Shown here: positions 61,699 through 64,000 of the stretch, piece after piece
How the letters are laid out: every line of letters starts with the position of its first letter
Numbering within the stretch: position 1 is the stretch's first letter
Assembly: GCF_005877005.1 (NCBI RefSeq)
Contig: NZ_SSNH01000002.1
Span: 248,001-312,000 of the forward strand
DNA: 64,000 nucleotides
Source of the DNA: Sinomonas susongensis
Lineage (GTDB): Bacteria; Actinomycetota; Actinomycetes; Actinomycetales; Micrococcaceae
Direction: 5' to 3'
Translations under genes and position numbers: made by a program
Notes under the pieces: generated by a model
The model's database searches: none
The model's input: only the letters and a program-made list of their open reading frames with translations
Told to the model about the DNA's origin: nothing

Positions 61699-62589
61699 AT
61701 GGCCCCCACCACTTCTGACGAGTCCCCCGCGCCCTACGGAACGGGACCCCGACCGGTCTCCGGCGCCCCCTCCGGAGGCCGTCCCACGGGCCGGGTGCGC
61801 ATCCATCACCTCGCCGCGGCGAAGGAGCGCGGCGAGCATTTCGCGATGCTCACCGCCTACGACCAGTACGCGGCGCAGATCTTCGACGAGGCCGGCATCG
61901 AGGTCCTCCTCATCGGGGACTCGGCCGCGAACAATGTCTTCGGGTACGAGACGAGCCTGCCAGTCACGGTCGACGAGCTCCTCCCCCTCAGCCGCGCCGT
62001 CGCCCGCTCGGCGCGGCGCGCCCTCGTCGTCGCCGACCTGCCCTTCGGCAGCTACGAGATGTCACCGGCCCAAGGCGTCGAGACGGGCGTTCGCTTCCTC
62101 AAGGAAGGGCTCGCGCACGCGGTCAAGATGGAGGGCGGGGCCTTCTACGCCGACACCGTGCGGGCCATGGTCCAGGCCGGCATCCCCGTCATGGCCCACA
62201 TCGGGTTCACCCCGCAGAGCGAGCATGCCCTCGGCGGCTACCGGGTCCAGGGAAGGGGCGACGACGCCGCGCGCCTCGTCGAGGACGCGAAGGCCCTCGA
62301 GGCCGCAGGCGCGTTCTGCGTGCTCATGGAGATGGTTCCGGCGGAGACTGCGGCTGCAGTGGACGCCGCTGTGAGCGTCCCTACCATCGGCATCGGCGCC
62401 GGGGCCTCGACGACCGGCCAGGTGCTCGTGTGGCAGGACATGGCCGGCCTGCGGGGCGGCGAGGGCACGAGGATCGCGAAGTTCGTCAAGCAGTACGCGG
62501 ACCTGCGCGGCACGCTCCTCGACGCGGCCCGGCGCTACGGCGACGAGGTCCGCTCCGGCACGTTCCCGGGCCCGGAGCACAGCTTCTGA
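61699..62589 (+). CDS. panB: 3-methyl-2-oxobutanoate hydroxymethyltransferase
   Basis: 296 residues. PanB makes ketopantoate from 2-oxoisovalerate and methylenetetrahydrofolate in pantothenate and CoA synthesis. The TIM-barrel motifs MLTAYDQYAAQIFDEAGIEV, LIGDSAANNVFGYETS, VKMEGGAF, HIGFTPQSEHALGGYRVQGR and PTIGIGAGASTTGQVLVWQD are intact. The N-terminal 35 residues are a Pro/Gly/Ser-rich extension. ATG 61699 is 7 nt after a TACTCT -10. The stop codon is spanned by a 17-bp tandem repeat. It converges on the SPOR-type gene. Confidence 0.95.
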   Translation: MAPTTSDESPAPYGTGPRPVSGAPSGGRPTGRVRIHHLAAAKERGEHFAMLTAYDQYAAQIFDEAGIEVLLIGDSAANNVFGYETSLPVTVDELLPLSRAVARSARRALVVADLPFGSYEMSPAQGVETGVRFLKEGLAHAVKMEGGAFYADTVRAMVQAGIPVMAHIGFTPQSEHALGGYRVQGRGDDAARLVEDAKALEAAGAFCVLMEMVPAETAAAVDAAVSVPTIGIGAGASTTGQVLVWQDMAGLRGGEGTRIAKFVKQYADLRGTLLDAARRYGDEVRSGTFPGPEHSF

Positions 62590-62616
62590 CGAGGACCGCC
62601 TTCTGACGCGGACCGC
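62583..62616. repeat. 17-bp tandem repeat spanning the panB stop codon
   Basis: CTTCTGACGAGGACCGC (62583-62599) is followed directly by CTTCTGACGCGGACCGC (62600-62616), one mismatch. The TGA in the first unit (62587-62589) is the panB stop. Confidence 0.92.
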
Positions 62617-62619
62617 GAC

Positions 62620-62808
62620 TCAGTCCCGGTCAGACCAGCCGTCGCCGTTGGCGTCGTCGGGGTCCCACGAACGGTTGCGCTCCTTGACCTTCTCGAGCGC
62701 GTGCTCGGCCTCATCCCGGGTCTCGTAGGGCCCGAGTAGCTGGGTCCAATCGCTCATCGCGTCCTCTTCGACCTGATGGGTGCGGACGTTGTACCAATAC
62801 TGTGTCAT
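62620..62808 (-). CDS. Small SPOR-like protein
   Basis: 62 residues, [20 protein letters not shown], then [21 protein letters not shown] and an acidic tail ([16 protein letters not shown]). The pattern [17 protein letters not shown] resembles one SPOR-type alpha/beta unit and is common as a small stand-alone protein in Micrococcaceae. The ATG at 62808 has GGGAGGG 8 nt upstream and is preferred to the frame opening at 62832. Without a signal peptide it cannot be an envelope SPOR protein. The role is unknown. It diverges from map by 40 bp. Confidence 0.75.
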   Translation of the reverse strand: MTQYWYNVRTHQVEEDAMSDWTQLLGPYETRDEAEHALEKVKERNRSWDPDDANGDGWSDRD

Positions 62809-62835
62809 GCCGCTCGCCCTCCCTTCCGTCACGAG

Positions 62836-62841
62836 TACACT
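62836..62841 (+). promoter_or_regulatory. -10 element of a putative leaderless map promoter
   Basis: TACACT, six bases, then ATG 62848. No ribosome binding site. Confidence 0.55.
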
Positions 62842-62847
62842 CAGCCT

Positions 62848-63726
62848 ATGCCTTCACCGTCAACCACGGCACCTGTGGGCGGCCTCGTGCCAGGGACCGT
62901 CTCGCCCCTCCGTGCCGTTCCAGGGTCTATCCCCCGGCCGGAGTACATCGGCAAGGACGGCCCGGAGCAATACCAGGGGAACGACGTGTACTCGCCGGAG
63001 CAGATCGCACGGATCCACGCCGCGGGAAGGATCGCAGCCCAGGCCACCGTCGAGGTCGGCCAGCACATTCGCCCGGGCGTGACAACGGACGAGCTCGACC
63101 GGATCGGCCACGAGTTCCTCGTCGCCCATGGCGCCTATCCCTCGACCCTCGGCTACCGCGGCTTCCCCAAGTCGCTCTGCACCTCGCTCAACGAGGTCAT
63201 CTGCCATGGCATCCCGGATACGACGGTCCTCGCCGACGGTGACATCATCAACATCGACATCACGGCCTACAAGGACGGTGTCCACGGCGACACCAACTAC
63301 ACCTTCCTCGTGGGAGACGTCGACGACGAGTCGAGGCTTCTCGTCGAGCGGACGCAGGAGTGCCTGCGCAGGGCGATCAAGGCCGTCGCCCCCGGACGCG
63401 AGATCAACGTGATCGGCCGCGCGATCGAGTCGTACGCCAAACGGTTCGGCTACGGAGTCGTGCGCGACTTCACCGGCCATGGAGTGGGCGAGGCCTTCCA
63501 CTCCGGGCTGATCATCCCCCACTACGACGCCGCGCCGGCCTACAGCCGGGTGATGGAGCCCGGGATGGTCTTCACGATCGAGCCGATGCTCACCCTCGGC
63601 ACCATCCAGTGGGAGATGTGGGACGACGGCTGGACCGTCGTCACGCGCGACCGGCGGCGGACCGCCCAGTTCGAGCACACCCTGGTGGTCACGGAGACGG
63701 GCGCCGAGGTCCTGACCCTCCCTTAG
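62848..63726 (+). CDS. map: Methionine aminopeptidase, type I
   Basis: 292 residues. It removes the initiator Met from nascent proteins. The five metal ligands are visible in order: [20 protein letters not shown] (two Asp), [13 protein letters not shown] (His), [10 protein letters not shown] (Glu) and [10 protein letters not shown] (Glu). The catalytic His is in [10 protein letters not shown]. An N-terminal extension of about 45 residues with a PxxP-type stretch is typical of actinobacterial MapB. ATG 62848 stands 6 nt after a TACACT -10 element. ppgK follows after 74 bp on the same strand. Confidence 0.96.
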   Translation: MPSPSTTAPVGGLVPGTVSPLRAVPGSIPRPEYIGKDGPEQYQGNDVYSPEQIARIHAAGRIAAQATVEVGQHIRPGVTTDELDRIGHEFLVAHGAYPSTLGYRGFPKSLCTSLNEVICHGIPDTTVLADGDIINIDITAYKDGVHGDTNYTFLVGDVDDESRLLVERTQECLRRAIKAVAPGREINVIGRAIESYAKRFGYGVVRDFTGHGVGEAFHSGLIIPHYDAAPAYSRVMEPGMVFTIEPMLTLGTIQWEMWDDGWTVVTRDRRRTAQFEHTLVVTETGAEVLTLP

Positions 63727-63800
63727 CCGGCTCCGCCTTCTGCCCAACTGCACCTGCCCCACCCCACGAACCCCTCCCCGAACCGCGAGAGGCGCAACGC

Positions 63801-64000
63801 ATGTCCAAAGACGACAAGAAGAAGTCCACCCACCTCATCGGTGTCGACATCGGCGGCACAGGGATCAAGGGCGGCATCGTCGATCTCAAGAAGGGGAAGC
63901 TCGTCGGCGACCGCGTGCGGTTCGACACGCCACAGCCGGCGGCGCCCGAGCCAGTGGCGGAGATCGTCGCCCGCGTCGTCGAGGAGCTCTCAGCACGCGA
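63801..64000 (+). CDS. ppgK: Polyphosphate glucokinase, N-terminal part (runs off the right edge)
   Basis: 66 residues visible. MSKDDKKKSTHLIGVDIGGT, then GIKGGIVDLKKGKLVGDRVRF: the ROK-type phosphate motif DIGGTGIKGGIVD of the actinobacterial polyphosphate/ATP-glucomannokinases, which phosphorylate glucose with inorganic polyphosphate or ATP. ATG 63801 has GAGAGG upstream. The gene lies 74 bp downstream of map. In mycobacteria ppgK neighbours sigA; here the two are 28 kb apart, so the block has been rearranged. The rest is outside the window. Confidence 0.9.
   Translation, partial: MSKDDKKKSTHLIGVDIGGTGIKGGIVDLKKGKLVGDRVRFDTPQPAAPEPVAEIVARVVEELSAR

Noticed and set aside
1-64000. Search for CRISPR arrays, tRNA/rRNA genes, transposases and prophage genes
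   Set aside because: None seen; all tandem repeats found are short, spacer-free and tied to individual genes or promoters.

Overview
The window is a stretch of high-GC, gene-dense actinobacterial chromosome. It is most likely from a Micrococcaceae member of the Arthrobacter/Sinomonas type. This is inferred from base composition, frequent GTG/TTG starts, gene families such as SepH, DUF3093, DUF3159, DUF3710, DUF4191, DUF4192, DUF4193, DUF5998 and DUF7455, and gene order. Two blocks follow orders familiar from Mycobacterium tuberculosis. The left block (1-40000, with ppgK at the far right edge) resembles Rv2689c-Rv2703: TRAM methyltransferase, APC permease, two TrkA proteins, DUF3159, OB-fold protein, DUF3710, dut, DUF3093, DUF4193, and further on sigA. 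The right block (40000-62600) resembles Rv2213-Rv2225: leucyl aminopeptidase, E2 acyltransferase, lipB, lipA, DUF4191, RDD, glnA, glnE, glnA2, panB. I see no prophage, insertion sequence, CRISPR array, tRNA or rRNA.

Layout. 1-597: 5' part of aconitase under a DtxR/IdeR-type iron box. 839-8954: methyltransferase, probable potassium importer (KimA/APC type), two TrkA subunits, conserved small membrane and OB-fold proteins, dUTPase, DUF3093, DUF4193. 9200-17924: sepH, a drug-exporter/MarR pair with a clear operator, a phosphodiesterase/DUF5998 pair, and a GNAT-acyl-CoA synthetase fusion. 17978-33063: topoisomerase IV genes parC and parE, separated by an MHS transporter, a DinB protein, cytochrome bd oxidase genes cydA-cydB-cydDC, and a divergent BlaI/M56 regulatory pair. 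33337-39908: DUF7455, a voltage-gated-type ion channel, sigA, DUF4192, an MFS transporter and a PAC2 protein. 40077-46267: pepA, lpd, sucB, a small membrane protein, an OsmC protein. 46337-51321: a protein kinase translationally coupled to a tricorn protease. 51437-64000: lipoate synthesis, nitrogen assimilation (glnA, glnE, glnA2), panB, map and the start of ppgK.

How the genes work together. Lpd, SucB, LipB and LipA form a lipoylated 2-oxo-acid dehydrogenase module feeding the TCA cycle that includes aconitase. GlnA, GlnE and GlnA2 form a glutamine synthetase module, and glnA carries a four-half-site GlnR box. CydA, CydB and CydDC form the high-affinity terminal oxidase and its exporter; three identical-type BlaI operators lie between cydA and the blaI-like gene. 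The permease and TrkA genes suggest a potassium module.

Most unusual signals. (1) Five genes have short tandem repeats that include their own stop codon and continue into the 3' flank, each with its own sequence and period. (2) BlaI operators couple a BlaI/M56 pair to cytochrome bd genes. (3) About ten genes show a -10 element TANNNT placed 6-7 nt before the start codon, the geometry of leaderless transcripts. All coordinates and motif matches were read by eye; no searches were run.
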